Position numbers and translations under genes: made by a program
Assembly: GCA_019638185.1 (NCBI GenBank)
Contig: JAHBUH010000027.1
Coordinates: forward strand, 1 to 57,976
Origin: Leadbetterella sp.
GTDB lineage: Bacteria > Bacteroidota > Bacteroidia > Cytophagales > Spirosomataceae
Direction: 5' to 3'
DNA: 57,976 nt
Notes under the pieces: model-generated
What the model saw: the letters and a program-made list of their open reading frames with translations, nothing else
The model's database searches: none
Told to the model about the DNA's origin: nothing
Shown here: positions 8,586 to 16,986 of the stretch, in pieces
How positions within the stretch are numbered: position 1 is the stretch's first letter
Layout of the letters: the number at the start of each line of letters is the position of its first letter

Positions 8586-9662
8586 CTATAATCCCAGTGA
8601 TTCAAAAACCAGCAGTTGATTTTTAGCGATGATCTGCTCGCCGGCCTGCAAGCCTTCGGAAATAAAGGTGGTATCCTCGTTTTTAACCTCTACCGTGATT
8701 TTCCGGGCTTCTATCCGGCACTCGTCTTTATACACCAGCACATAATACTGGTTATCAGAAAACACGATGGCCGAAGTGGGCACGCCCACCGCCTGCCGGT
8801 CAGTTTTCTTCCAGGCGGTTACGTCCACCAGCATGCCCGGCTTCAGCTTGAAGTCCCTGTTAGGCAGGATCACCCGGCCTTTCAGCGCCCTGGCGTTTTC
8901 GTCAAACACGGGAGAGATCTGCGAAACATTTCCTTTAAAGACATCGTCAGGGTAAGACAGCGTGGTGATGCTTATGTCCATGCCCTGGCGGATCTTATTC
9001 ACGTTAGAAGCGTAGATATTGATCATTACCCAGAGGTTATTAAGATCTGATACGGTAAAAAGCGAAGGCCCGCCGGCGGAGATCTGCTCACCGGGGTTAA
9101 TACCTTTTTCCGTGATGATCCCGGTGGCCGGGGCCTTAATCTGGAATACGCCTTTCCCGGAATTGCCGCTGTACAGGCTCATGTCTTTCTCGGTCCTGAT
9201 TTTTTCCGCTTTCAGCACTTCCAGCTCTGATACGGCATCGGCCAGCTCTTTCCGTGAGGCGAGGCCGTCGTCAAACATCGACTGCACGGAGGCGCGCTTC
9301 GATTCGGCTGCACGGATCCGGCTGTCCAGGGAGGAAAGGGAGGCTGACATCCCGCTCAGCTCGGTGCTCCGCATTTCGGCCAGCACCTGGCCTTTCGTGA
9401 CGCGGTCGCCGAGGGAGAAAAAAGTGGAGGTCACCACGCCACTCACCAGGGGCACATAGCTGACCACCTTATCCGGGTTTGCCTCTACGCTGCCCGTCAG
9501 GTGGATGCCTTCGGTGACGGTCTGCAGCTCCGCCGTGTAAAGCGAAATACGGGCCTTAAAAGAGTCGTCGAGGCAGAATTTCTTTTCTTCGGGTTCTTTT
9601 TCTTTCTTTCCGCATGCGCCGGCCAGTAGGGCCAGGGCGGACAGTAAAATGATGTTTTTCAT
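8586..9662 (-). CDS. CzcB-type periplasmic adaptor (membrane fusion) lipoprotein
   Basis: A 358-residue adaptor linking the RND pump to the outer-membrane channel. The signal sequence ends in LLAGAC, giving a lipid-modified Cys17. A first lipoyl half-domain (SYVPLVSGVVTSTFFSLGDRVTKGQVLAEM) leads to a coiled-coil hairpin (~105-160). The second lipoyl half follows (IKAPATGIITEKGINPGEQI), then the beta-barrel and membrane-proximal domains. The His-rich metal-binding N-terminus of some CzcB proteins is absent; only a KKEKEPEEKK linker and one extra cysteine (Cys30) are seen. The length is typical of the HlyD/CzcB family in this phylum. It lies 40 bases after czcC and 12 before czcA in one operon. 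Confidence 0.92.
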   Translation of the reverse strand: MKNIILLSALALLAGACGKKEKEPEEKKFCLDDSFKARISLYTAELQTVTEGIHLTGSVEANPDKVVSYVPLVSGVVTSTFFSLGDRVTKGQVLAEMRSTELSGMSASLSSLDSRIRAAESKRASVQSMFDDGLASRKELADAVSELEVLKAEKIRTEKDMSLYSGNSGKGVFQIKAPATGIITEKGINPGEQISAGGPSLFTVSDLNNLWVMINIYASNVNKIRQGMDISITTLSYPDDVFKGNVSQISPVFDENARALKGRVILPNRDFKLKPGMLVDVTAWKKTDRQAVGVPTSAIVFSDNQYYVLVYKDECRIEARKITVEVKNEDTTFISEGLQAGEQIIAKNQLLVFESLGL

Positions 9663-9702
9663 TGGGTATACGATTTAAGCTTTGAGCCGTGGGCTATTAA
9701 AA

Positions 9703-10977
9703 TTACAAGTCTTTTCCTACGGCATAGTTCAGCTGTTCCAGTTGCTCCCGCAGGTCTTTCCGGGCTTCAATAAGGATCTGCTTACTGTTCCGGTAGGTAT
9801 CGGAAAAATCCAGGTATTCCAACAGGCTGATGTTCCGGTTCATGAAGTTTTGGGTATAGACATTCAGCAGGTCATCCAGGGAGTTGTTGTAACTTTTGTC
9901 AATGCCATCGTAGAACTCCAGTGCATTTCTCAGGCCCTGCCAGGCCTGAATGATCCCGGTGCTGACGTTTAAGGCCTGCTGTTGAACCAGCGTGCCGGCC
10001 CTCAGGGCGTTAATGCGGGCGTACTGAATATTTCCCTGGTTCCGGTTAAAGAGCGGGAGGTCTATGCTGGCGCCGATACCAAAAAAGTTCAGCATGGCGT
10101 TTCCGTTCCGGTCATATTGAGCCTTAAGGGTCACATCCGGCTTGCTCCTGGCCCGCTCCAGGTCGGTCAGCTTATGGTAGTAGGTTTCTTCCAGCTGGGC
10201 CAGCTTTAAGTCGGGCCGCTCCGCTTCCTCCAGGAGCCGGACGGCTGACAGCCCCCGGTACCCGCTTAACTCGGGCTCCAGCGCATCGGTGATCACCAGC
10301 ACGGGAGCGGGATCTGTCTTTAAGAGTTGCTTCAGCCCGGCCTGCAGCTCAAAAGAGGCCCCTGCTATTTCACGAAGCTCCCGGCTGATCTCCAGCTCCA
10401 GGGCCTTCAGACGGGCCACTTCATTGCGCGGCACATTGCCCTGCTGCGCCTGGTTCTGGTAGGCCTGGCTCAGGCTTCTGACCGATAGCAGGCGGGCTTC
10501 TTCGTTCACTTTCCTTTGTTCCAGGGCCTGCAGGCCGGTCATCCGGTGACGAAGCTCCAGCTTCAGTCCGCGCAGCAGCTCCTGGAAACCGGCCAGGGCT
10601 TTGTCTACTCCTACCTGCTCCACGGCGATTTCTTTTCTACGCTTCCCGGCCGTTTCAATGAGCTGCTCCAGCTCCGCACCGAACTGCCGGTTCCGGCCAA
10701 AGGCTCCCCAGAGCGGCGGAACCACTTCCTTGCCGCCGGTTTGTTTTGCGGTAGCCCAGAGGTTCACCTGGTCTACGGTGAGGTTAGGATTAGGCCAGAG
10801 TCTGGCCTGCTGAACCAAGGCCTCCGCCTCCGAAACCTTCATTTTTTCTGCCACCAGCAGCAGGTTTTCTTTGAGGAAAAGCGCCTCCGCCTCCGTGCGG
10901 GAAAGGCGCAGGGTATCCTGGGCAAAACTCCCGAAAAAGATAAAAATGTTTGTTATTATTAAAATACTCCGACGCAT
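9703..10977 (-). CDS. TolC-family outer-membrane channel (CzcC type)
   Basis: A 424-residue outer-membrane factor with a signal peptide (cut near GSFAQ). It has the two-fold repeated long helices that build the periplasmic tunnel: helical stretches rich in A, E, Q and R at ~30-60 and 120-220, repeated from ~270 to the end. NPNLTVDQVN and the FNRNQGNIQYARI region are typical of CzcC/TolC proteins. It is the first gene of the pump operon, behind its own predicted promoter and operator, and passes the metal from pump and adaptor across the outer membrane. Confidence 0.9.
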   Translation of the reverse strand: MRRSILIITNIFIFFGSFAQDTLRLSRTEAEALFLKENLLLVAEKMKVSEAEALVQQARLWPNPNLTVDQVNLWATAKQTGGKEVVPPLWGAFGRNRQFGAELEQLIETAGKRRKEIAVEQVGVDKALAGFQELLRGLKLELRHRMTGLQALEQRKVNEEARLLSVRSLSQAYQNQAQQGNVPRNEVARLKALELEISRELREIAGASFELQAGLKQLLKTDPAPVLVITDALEPELSGYRGLSAVRLLEEAERPDLKLAQLEETYYHKLTDLERARSKPDVTLKAQYDRNGNAMLNFFGIGASIDLPLFNRNQGNIQYARINALRAGTLVQQQALNVSTGIIQAWQGLRNALEFYDGIDKSYNNSLDDLLNVYTQNFMNRNISLLEYLDFSDTYRNSKQILIEARKDLREQLEQLNYAVGKDL

Positions 10978-10996
10978 TCACTGCCTGTTTGGGCTG

Positions 10997-11004
10997 CAAA
11001 AGTC
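10997..11004 (-). promoter_or_regulatory. Predicted -7 promoter element for the czcCBA operon
   Basis: On the minus strand GACTTTTG matches the Bacteroidota -7 consensus TAnnTTTG at all positions but the first. It lies 20 bases before the czcC ATG. The -33 region would fall on the T-rich centre of the adjoining direct repeat, as expected for an activated promoter with a weak -33. Confidence 0.4.
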
Positions 11005-11015
11005 GGGTGAAAGAC

Positions 11016-11031
11016 CTTAAAAAGGGCTTAA
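11016..11031 (-). promoter_or_regulatory. Direct-repeat operator, candidate binding site of the adjacent response regulator
   Basis: Minus-strand TTAAG is repeated exactly 11 bases apart (TTAAG CCCTTT TTAAG). Direct half-sites one helical turn apart are the arrangement bound by OmpR/CusR-type response regulators, and such a regulator is encoded just upstream. The repeat sits in the 70-base gap between the kinase gene and czcC, overlapping the -33 region of the predicted promoter. Function is inferred from geometry and position. Confidence 0.5.
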
Positions 11032-11047
11032 GAGAAATAAAAATGAG

Positions 11048-12406
11048 TTAAAAGATATCCACCACAAACCGGTTCACTTCCTCTGCCGGCGTTTCGTAAT
11101 GAATAGTGGCCGAATGAAGTTTAAAAATCCGGTGGGTAAGCACCAGCCCCAGGCCGAAACCCGATTTATCGCGGCTGTTAGCGCCACGGAAGAAATGGCT
11201 GAACAGCAGGCGGGTCTCCTCCGCAGAAAGGGTCATTCCGCGGTTAGTGAAGCTGATCCTGATCTGCTGCGGGGCCGGGAATTCGATGAGCACCTCCACT
11301 TTGCCGTCATCGGAGTAGGTTACGCCATTCAGCAATAAATTCTGAAAGGCCTGTTTGATGAGCAGGCGGTTAGCTGAAATGTAGAGCTGATTTTCATCGA
11401 AGCTGACGGTGGGGTAATTTACCTCAAAAATATAGCCGGGATGGATGCGGTTCAGCTCCCCGATGATATCAAACAGCAGCTCATCTACCCGCATCGGCTT
11501 TTTAGCCACCTGCTGGCCGGAATCAATTTTGGAAATTTCCAGGAGCACGTTAATGATGTTGCCCAATGATTTCGCGCTGTCTGTCTGCCGGGTGATCTGA
11601 CGCTTGATCCGGTCCATATCCTCCTCTTTCTGCAGCTTTTCCAACTCCGACACCAGGATGGCGATGGGCGTTTTCAGCTCATGCGAAATGTGGTGGATGG
11701 TGTGTTTCTGGAACACAAAGGACTCCCGGGTGCGGTCCAGCAGTGCATTGAATTTTTCCGTCAGGTTTTTGAGCTCGGAGGTGGTGGTGCTGATCTCTAT
11801 CTTTGACGAGTCTTCCACCACCAGCTTACTCAGCTTCTCCGACAGGGCCACAATGGGCCGGGAAATGATGTTCGATAAGTGGCGGCTGATCAGCCAGACC
11901 ACCAGGGTAAAGGCCACAAACATACCCGTCAACAGCTTCCCCAAAAAATCCCGTTTGGAGTACCCTTCCGAGTCAAAGGCCTTGCTGATGGCATAATAGG
12001 CTTTCCCTTCAAACTCCAGGTAAGCGCCCACGATATCATAGTCGCCGCCTTTGGTTTCTATCCAGTGTACATTGGGCGACAGCTCCTGCAGGATCAGATC
12101 CGCCCTCCGGATCTTCAGGTTATCGATACTGGAGAAGATCAGGTGTTTATCCTGGTCATAGATAAGGAGCTTTTCGTCATAAAAATCATGGATATCCTGT
12201 TCATCCAGCAGCAGGGAAAGCTGCTCGCTCTTCTTTTTGTACTGGTTCACCAGCCTTACGGTGGAAGTGATCTTTTCCAGCTGCTGCTGCTGAAATTCTT
12301 CCTCCCGGTATTCTGAAAACAGGTAATAAATGACCACAAACGACACCAGCGTCAGGCCGATGACCGTCAATGAAAAGTAGAGCAATATTTTATTCCTGAT
12401 TTTCAT
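11048..12406 (-). CDS. Sensor histidine kinase of the metal-efflux two-component system
   Basis: A 452-residue membrane kinase. TM1 is at ~8-30, a ~125-residue periplasmic sensor at ~31-157 and TM2 at ~158-175. A HAMP linker (~178-230) leads to the DHp H-box with the phospho-acceptor H242 in HHISHELKTP, then the ATPase domain with its N-box (NLLLNG) and G-box (GFGLGL). The start overlaps the end of the response-regulator gene by 4 bases (ATGA), indicating translational coupling. The CusS/CzcS-like layout and the pump genes just downstream indicate sensing of periplasmic metal. No His- or Met-rich ligand cluster stands out in the sensor; it has a few scattered histidines (IHD, VHW), so the ligand is open. 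Confidence 0.92.
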   Translation of the reverse strand: MKIRNKILLYFSLTVIGLTLVSFVVIYYLFSEYREEEFQQQQLEKITSTVRLVNQYKKKSEQLSLLLDEQDIHDFYDEKLLIYDQDKHLIFSSIDNLKIRRADLILQELSPNVHWIETKGGDYDIVGAYLEFEGKAYYAISKAFDSEGYSKRDFLGKLLTGMFVAFTLVVWLISRHLSNIISRPIVALSEKLSKLVVEDSSKIEISTTTSELKNLTEKFNALLDRTRESFVFQKHTIHHISHELKTPIAILVSELEKLQKEEDMDRIKRQITRQTDSAKSLGNIINVLLEISKIDSGQQVAKKPMRVDELLFDIIGELNRIHPGYIFEVNYPTVSFDENQLYISANRLLIKQAFQNLLLNGVTYSDDGKVEVLIEFPAPQQIRISFTNRGMTLSAEETRLLFSHFFRGANSRDKSGFGLGLVLTHRIFKLHSATIHYETPAEEVNRFVVDIF

Positions 12407-13110
12407 GCGGGATCAAAATAGTAGCCGTAGCCTACCCGGGTTTTGATATTGCTTTTATCGAAGGGTTTGTCCAGCTTATTTCTCAGGAAATTGATATACA
12501 CTTCAATGGTATTGGTATTGACATCCAGGGCTGTACCCCAGATCTCGCGGATAAGGTCGTTTTTGGAAACCAGCTCGCCGGGTGTTTCACAGAGCTTGAC
12601 CAGGATCTGGTATTCCCGCGGGGTCAGTGCTATCTCGCGGCCCTGCCTTTCCACTTTTTTCTTCCGGGTATCGATCCGGATATCGTCTACGAAAAGAATG
12701 GTTTTCCTACCGGCTCCGGACGGGTCACCGGCCGCCGGATCGCCGCCAGCCGGGTTTCTTTTCAGGAGCGACTGCACCCGCAGCAGGAGCTCGCGCATGT
12801 AAAACGGCTTGGTGAGATAGTCATCGGCCCCGGTGTCAAAACCCCGCACCTTGTCTTCGAGGTCGCCAAAGGCCGTAAGCATCAGCACCGGCGTATGCTC
12901 ATTCTGCTCCCGGAAAGCCTGCAGCAGGTCAAAGCCGCTCTTCCCGGGCAGGTTCACGTCCATCACAATGCAGCCGTAGGTATTCTTCTGCAGCATCCGC
13001 TCTGCCAGGAGCCCGTCATAAACGTTTTCCGCCAGGTAACCTTCCGCCTCAAAAGCCTCGCGGATGTTCCGGCTCAGCGTAGGGTCATCTTCTACGATCA
13101 GGATTTTCAT
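12403..13110 (-). CDS. OmpR-family response regulator of the metal-efflux system
   Basis: A 235-residue DNA-binding response regulator. The receiver domain (1-~118) has the acidic pocket ED at 7-9, the phosphorylation site D51 in VMDVNLPG, the conserved threonine in LTAFGD and the lysine of LTKPF. A Gly/Ala/Pro-rich linker (~120-140) leads to a winged-helix domain (~145-232) with LTPREYQILVKL and the recognition-helix region ending in NKLDKPF. The gene is first in the minus-strand run regulator, kinase, czcC, czcB, czcA. The direct repeat at 11016-11031 is its most likely target. A CusR/CzcR-like role is inferred from context. Confidence 0.93.
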   Translation of the reverse strand: MKILIVEDDPTLSRNIREAFEAEGYLAENVYDGLLAERMLQKNTYGCIVMDVNLPGKSGFDLLQAFREQNEHTPVLMLTAFGDLEDKVRGFDTGADDYLTKPFYMRELLLRVQSLLKRNPAGGDPAAGDPSGAGRKTILFVDDIRIDTRKKKVERQGREIALTPREYQILVKLCETPGELVSKNDLIREIWGTALDVNTNTIEVYINFLRNKLDKPFDKSNIKTRVGYGYYFDPA

Positions 13111-13151
13111 GCGGGTAAAGATAGGCGGATCCTGTGATTAATTTATTGCTG

Positions 13152-13520
13152 TTAAATAAGTTTTTGTGGCTTCCCGCTTTTAAATCCATAAGCACAATGC
13201 CGGCATCCGTTGCCGCAGCAGTGCCCGCGAAGGATATGGTAAAATTCAGAGAACACGAAGAAGCCGTTTTCTTTATAATAGTGCAGGCCCTCTACCAGCA
13301 GCTCGGGGCTGGCGGGGAATTTATAAGTCCCTTTGGCCTTTACGGCCAGGTTAAGCTCTTCCAGGCACTTTTTACAAAGACATCCGTAACGGGTGCCGGC
13401 CAGGTATGTACAGGTTTCAGCTGATATTTTCACCCCGCTGCACTGGCAGCGGGCTACATCGCCCACCTTACATTCAAAGTGGCTTCCGCATCTCGGACAT
13501 TGGACTTCTTCGTGTTTCAT
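13152..13520 (-). CDS. Cysteine-rich CWC-type protein fused to a DUF5522-like tail
   Basis: The frame extends upstream into metE, but the natural start is the ATG at 13520 (MKHEEVQCPRCGSHF), giving 122 residues. The N-terminal part has eight cysteines in pairs (CPRC, CKVGDVARCQC, CLCKKC), the pattern of the cysteine-rich CWC family and probably two zinc sites. The C-terminal part ends in GHCCGNGCRHCAYGF, the hallmark of the small DUF5522 family. The two are usually separate or adjacent small proteins, so this is a natural fusion. No enzymatic function is known. It lies downstream of metE on the same strand behind a strong hairpin. Confidence 0.75.
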   Translation of the reverse strand: MKHEEVQCPRCGSHFECKVGDVARCQCSGVKISAETCTYLAGTRYGCLCKKCLEELNLAVKAKGTYKFPASPELLVEGLHYYKENGFFVFSEFYHILRGHCCGNGCRHCAYGFKSGKPQKLI

Positions 13521-13527
13521 AAGATTT

Positions 13528-13555
13528 GCCTTCCCCCTCCCGGGAGGAGGAAGGC
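13528..13555. terminator. Strong near-perfect hairpin after metE
   Basis: GCCTTCC-c-CCTCCC faces GGGAGG-a-GGAAGGC, a 28-base almost perfect palindrome with one mismatch, lying 6 bases past the metE stop and 7 before the next gene. On the minus strand it is followed by AAATCTT rather than a clean T-run. It may attenuate or process the transcript rather than terminate fully. Confidence 0.5.
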
Positions 13556-13561
13556 TTATAT

Positions 13562-15856
13562 TTAACTCACCCGTAACTTCTTCGCCGCCGAAACCATCTT
13601 CTCCAGGGCCAGGCGCGTCTCCTCCCAGTGCCGGGTTTTCAGTCCGCAGTCCGGGTTCACCCAAAGCTGGGCATCGGGGATCACCTTGCGGGCTTTCTCC
13701 ATCAGGGCCACCATTTCCGCTTCGGAAGGCACCCGGGGCGAATGGATATCGTAAACGCCGGGCCCGATCTCGTTCGGGTAGGCAAACTTATGAAAAGCAT
13801 CCAGTAATTCCATCTGCGACCGTGAACATTCTATGGTGATCACGTCAGCGTCCATGTCGGAAATGCTCCGGATGATATCATTAAACTCCGAATAGCACAT
13901 GTGGGTATGGATCTGGGTGGCATCTTCCACGCCACTGGCCGAAACCCGGAACGCCCGCACGGCCCAGTCGAGGTAGGTCCGCCGGTTTTCTTTCCGTAAG
14001 GGAAGCCCCTCGCGGATGGCCGGTTCATCGATCTGGATGATACGGATGCCGGCTTTTTCCAGGTCTGTCACCTCATCGCGGATGGCCAGGGCGATCTGCA
14101 TGCAGGTGTCGCGGCGCGGCTGATCATTCCGTACAAAAGACCACTGGAGGATGGTTACCGGACCGGTAAGCATACCTTTTACCCATTTTTGGGTCAGCGA
14201 CTGCGCGTATTCCGTCCAGCGGAGCGTCATGGGTTCGGGGCGGCTGACATCGCCGAAAATCACCGGTGGCTTCACACAGCGGCTGCCGTAACTCTGTACC
14301 CATCCGTTTTGAGTGAATACAAAACCTTCCAGCTTTTCGCCGAAATACTCCACCATGTCGTTCCGCTCAAACTCCCCGTGAACCAGTACGTCCATATCGA
14401 TCTCCTCCTGCCAGCGGATGGCATCTGCCGTTTCCCGCTCAATGAGGCGGTCATACTCTTCCTGCGTCAGTTCTCCTTTTTTCAAACGTGCCCGCCAGCT
14501 TCTCACTTCGGGTGTTTGCGGAAAAGAACCGATGGTGGTGGTAGGAAAGAGCGGCAGCCCCAGCACCTCCTGCTGTTTTTCCCGCCGGGTTTTAAACGTG
14601 CTCTTCCGGGCAGCATCGCGCTCGGTAATGGCCTCTACCCTTTCTTTTACGGCCGGGTTATGGATCAGGGAAGACGTTTTTTTGCCGGCTATAGCCCGAC
14701 GATTAGCCTCCCATACCGCTTTCAGCTCTTCCGACTCTTCGCCGGATGCCCATTTCTTCAGGAACACCACCTCTTCTGTTTTTTGCCTGGCAAAAGCCAT
14801 CCAGTTTTTGATCTCCGGGTTCAGCTTTTTCTCAAAATCCAGGTCGCACGGCGAATGCAGCAGGGAGCACGACGGCGCTATAAGGAGCCGCTCCGCACCC
14901 ACCGCCGCCCTGGCCTGCTCTATCAGCTGCAAAGAGGCTTCAAAGTCATTTTTCCAGATATTTCTGCCGTCTACCACCCCCAGCGAGAGCCGGGTTTTCT
15001 TCTGCGGGAACCCGGTTATCAGGATATCTTCCAGCTGTAACGGGCAGCGCACCAGGTCAAGGTGCAGGGTGTCTACCGGCAGCGCGATGGCGGTCTGCAG
15101 GTTTTCGCCATAACATTCAAAGTAGTTAGTCAGGATGATCTTTAGTGAAGGCACCGTTTCAGCAAAAAACGTGTAAGTACGCGAAATGGCCGCTCTTTCA
15201 GTATCCGTCAGATCCAGCGCCAGCGCCGGCTCATCGATCTGCACATACTCCACGCCCTCTTCTGCCAGTAATTTCAGGAGCTGCGCATACAGGGGCAGCA
15301 ACTGATCCAGCAGCTCTACCCGGTGAAAACCGGTTTCTTTTTCTTTTCCCAGGAGCAGGTAAGTCACCGGTCCGATGATCACGGGTTTGGCATGAATGCC
15401 GGCTTCGCGGGCTTCTTTAAGCTCATTCAGAAGCTTAGTGGGGTTCAGTTCAAACCTTTGTGCGGCCCTGAATTCCGGTACAATATAGTGGTAGTTCGTA
15501 TCAAACCATTTGGTCATCTCCATGGCGGTGAGGTCAAAACCGTCTTTCTGGTAGCCGCGGGCCATCGCAAAATACAGGTCGGTACCGGTATGCGTTTGAG
15601 CAAATTCCGTGTAGCGCTCCGGGATGGCACCCAGCAGTACGCTCATGTCCAGCACCTGGTCATAAAAAGAGAAATCGTTACAGGGAATGAGGTCAATGCC
15701 ACTTTCCTGCTGGATCTTCCAGTTTTGCAGGCGGATCTCCCGTCCTGTTTTTTCCAATTCAGCGGCCGGTATTTTACCCGCCCAATAGGCTTCTGAAGCC
15801 TTCTTCAGTTCACGCCGGCTACCAATCCGCGGGTAGCCCAGATTCTGTGTCTGCAT
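13562..15856 (-). CDS. metE: Cobalamin-independent methionine synthase
   Basis: A 764-residue enzyme transferring the methyl group of 5-methyltetrahydrofolate (polyglutamate) to homocysteine, the last step of methionine synthesis. The length is normal and both halves of the double barrel are present. The N-terminus (LGYPRIGSRRELKKA) is diagnostic. Catalytic zinc ligands are visible in the C-terminal barrel: HTHMCYSEF (His and Cys), VITIECSRS (Glu) and NPDCGLKTRHW (Cys). The gene is preceded by a cobalamin riboswitch, so it should be switched off when B12 is available. That implies a B12-dependent MetH elsewhere in the genome. Confidence 0.98.
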   Translation of the reverse strand: MQTQNLGYPRIGSRRELKKASEAYWAGKIPAAELEKTGREIRLQNWKIQQESGIDLIPCNDFSFYDQVLDMSVLLGAIPERYTEFAQTHTGTDLYFAMARGYQKDGFDLTAMEMTKWFDTNYHYIVPEFRAAQRFELNPTKLLNELKEAREAGIHAKPVIIGPVTYLLLGKEKETGFHRVELLDQLLPLYAQLLKLLAEEGVEYVQIDEPALALDLTDTERAAISRTYTFFAETVPSLKIILTNYFECYGENLQTAIALPVDTLHLDLVRCPLQLEDILITGFPQKKTRLSLGVVDGRNIWKNDFEASLQLIEQARAAVGAERLLIAPSCSLLHSPCDLDFEKKLNPEIKNWMAFARQKTEEVVFLKKWASGEESEELKAVWEANRRAIAGKKTSSLIHNPAVKERVEAITERDAARKSTFKTRREKQQEVLGLPLFPTTTIGSFPQTPEVRSWRARLKKGELTQEEYDRLIERETADAIRWQEEIDMDVLVHGEFERNDMVEYFGEKLEGFVFTQNGWVQSYGSRCVKPPVIFGDVSRPEPMTLRWTEYAQSLTQKWVKGMLTGPVTILQWSFVRNDQPRRDTCMQIALAIRDEVTDLEKAGIRIIQIDEPAIREGLPLRKENRRTYLDWAVRAFRVSASGVEDATQIHTHMCYSEFNDIIRSISDMDADVITIECSRSQMELLDAFHKFAYPNEIGPGVYDIHSPRVPSEAEMVALMEKARKVIPDAQLWVNPDCGLKTRHWEETRLALEKMVSAAKKLRVS

Positions 15857-16017
15857 AGTTTTTGATTATAAAATTTTGAGAAAAACAGTCTGAAACTCTG
15901 GGGTTTTCAACGGGAAGATCGCATAGAAGTGCATGCACAGGCAGGCTCCGGAAGGGGAGTATCCCGGTACATCAAAACCAACGAACAGCTTCAAACCGCG
16001 AAAGCCACTGTCAATAC
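15857..16017 (-). promoter_or_regulatory. metE leader between riboswitch and start codon (expression platform)
   Basis: No gene is seen here. The leader holds a perfect 10-base palindrome GTGCATGCAC (15929-15938). Just beside it, at 15940-15949, a stretch reads GGAGCCTGCC on the minus strand and copies the 3' end of the B12 box (GGAGACCTGCC) with one base missing. That copy could compete with the B12 box for its partner. There is no classical terminator T-run, so control at the level of translation or of a weak terminator is possible. Confidence 0.4.
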
Positions 16018-16208
16018 AGAAAAGGCAGGTCTCCTGGCTCGTGCCGCTTTTTGCCGCCCTTCCCGCCGGAGCAGTGGGCCTGTTCAGGGATTGAACCCCT
16101 CAGGCAAAAGCTTTGAAGGCACTTACAGTTGCGCGACAGCCCGTGATTCACACACGGTTCCCTTTTCGTCCCGGCTGGCGGGAACCTCTTCTGCTTTTGA
16201 TGAAGATC
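16018..16208 (-). promoter_or_regulatory. Cobalamin riboswitch controlling metE
   Basis: On the minus strand the conserved pieces appear in order. GTGTGAATCACGGGCTGTCGC is followed by GCAACTGTAAG, a paired arm ending at GCCCACTGC, GGGAAGG, and finally the B12 box AGCCAGGAGACCTGCC at 16039-16024. This is the adenosylcobalamin-type aptamer. It ends ~165 bases upstream of the metE ATG, leaving room for an expression platform. Binding of cobalamin is expected to lower metE expression. Confidence 0.95.
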
Positions 16209-16348
16209 AGAACTTTATCAGGGGTGAATATAGATGATTTATCTACAATAATAAAATTTTGTAGATTATTTATTTATAATATAAACTAAAAATAGATAAA
16301 ATAAATGTATTCTTATTGAATAGCAGTGAAATTATCTATTGGCAATAA
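16209..16348. other. AT-rich intergenic stretch upstream of the riboswitch
   Basis: No gene is visible in this AT-rich stretch. It contains an 8-base inverted repeat, ATCTACAA (16241-16248) and TTGTAGAT (16259-16266), separated by 10 bases. It should hold the promoter for the metE leader transcript on the minus strand, but I find no clean TTTG / TAnnTTTG pair. Confidence 0.4.
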
Positions 16349-16379
16349 CAAAAGCCCCGGACTCACAAAACAGCCCGGG
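16349..16379 (-). terminator. Terminator of the outer-membrane protein operon
   Basis: On the minus strand CCCGGGCT pairs with AGTCCGGG (one G-U pair) around an 8-base loop, followed by GGGGC... then TTTTG. It lies 12 bases past the stop of the small beta-barrel gene. The T-run is short. Confidence 0.5.
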
Positions 16380-16390
16380 TCTGGTATCAC

Positions 16391-16981
16391 TTACAACCGA
16401 AAGGAAAGCCCTAAGCGAATCCGTCCTTTTTCATTCGCATCATTTAAAACAGATTTTGGGGAAAATCTCCAGTTATAGGCAGCGTCAATCGAAAGTTTTT
16501 TGCCGACCGGGAATCGAATCCCGCCTTCCACAGAACCGATCACATGGGAATCTTTCACTTTTTGCATCTGTCCTTCGGTATTTTCAGTCTCTCCCCATTG
16601 AAAATTATAGCCTGCCGCTACCTGTACGAAAGGCTTTATTTTAATTCCAGGCGCATAATAGCGTACAAAAACTTCCGGTGCAACAGATTTATGGTTGTAC
16701 TCCCAGATATTGCCCGTACTCCCGCTTTTAAGTTCCATAGCGTCCTTTCCAAAAGACATACGCAAACCGGTGGCCAGGTTGTTTCCTACAAAGTAGCCTG
16801 CCCAGGGAGATAATGCCCATTTGGGATGTTTATAAACCGGGCTGTTATTGAAGCCGCCTGAGCCATAAAGCCCAATGATGTATTGACCTTTCCCAAGGCC
16901 TCTCCTTCCGGAGGATTCGGTTTCTTGCGCCTTAACCACTATAGAGAAGAACAGAAAAGCTAGTAAGAAGGGATGCTTCAT
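16391..16981 (-). CDS. Small outer-membrane beta-barrel protein
   Basis: A 196-residue protein with a signal peptide (cleaved after VVKAQ) and alternating beta-strands: GQYIIGLYGSGGF, WAGYFVGNNLATGLRMSFG, APEVFVRYYAPG, PFVQVAAGYNFQW, SVEGGIRFPVG and a final GRIRLGLSFRL. This is the OmpW/OmpA-like eight-stranded barrel common in this phylum. It is the third gene of an operon, 5 bases after the TonB receptor gene. Its substrate or partner is unknown; it may be a structural or accessory barrel of the same transport system. Confidence 0.75.
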   Translation of the reverse strand: MKHPFLLAFLFFSIVVKAQETESSGRRGLGKGQYIIGLYGSGGFNNSPVYKHPKWALSPWAGYFVGNNLATGLRMSFGKDAMELKSGSTGNIWEYNHKSVAPEVFVRYYAPGIKIKPFVQVAAGYNFQWGETENTEGQMQKVKDSHVIGSVEGGIRFPVGKKLSIDAAYNWRFSPKSVLNDANEKGRIRLGLSFRL

Positions 16982-16986
16982 TATGA

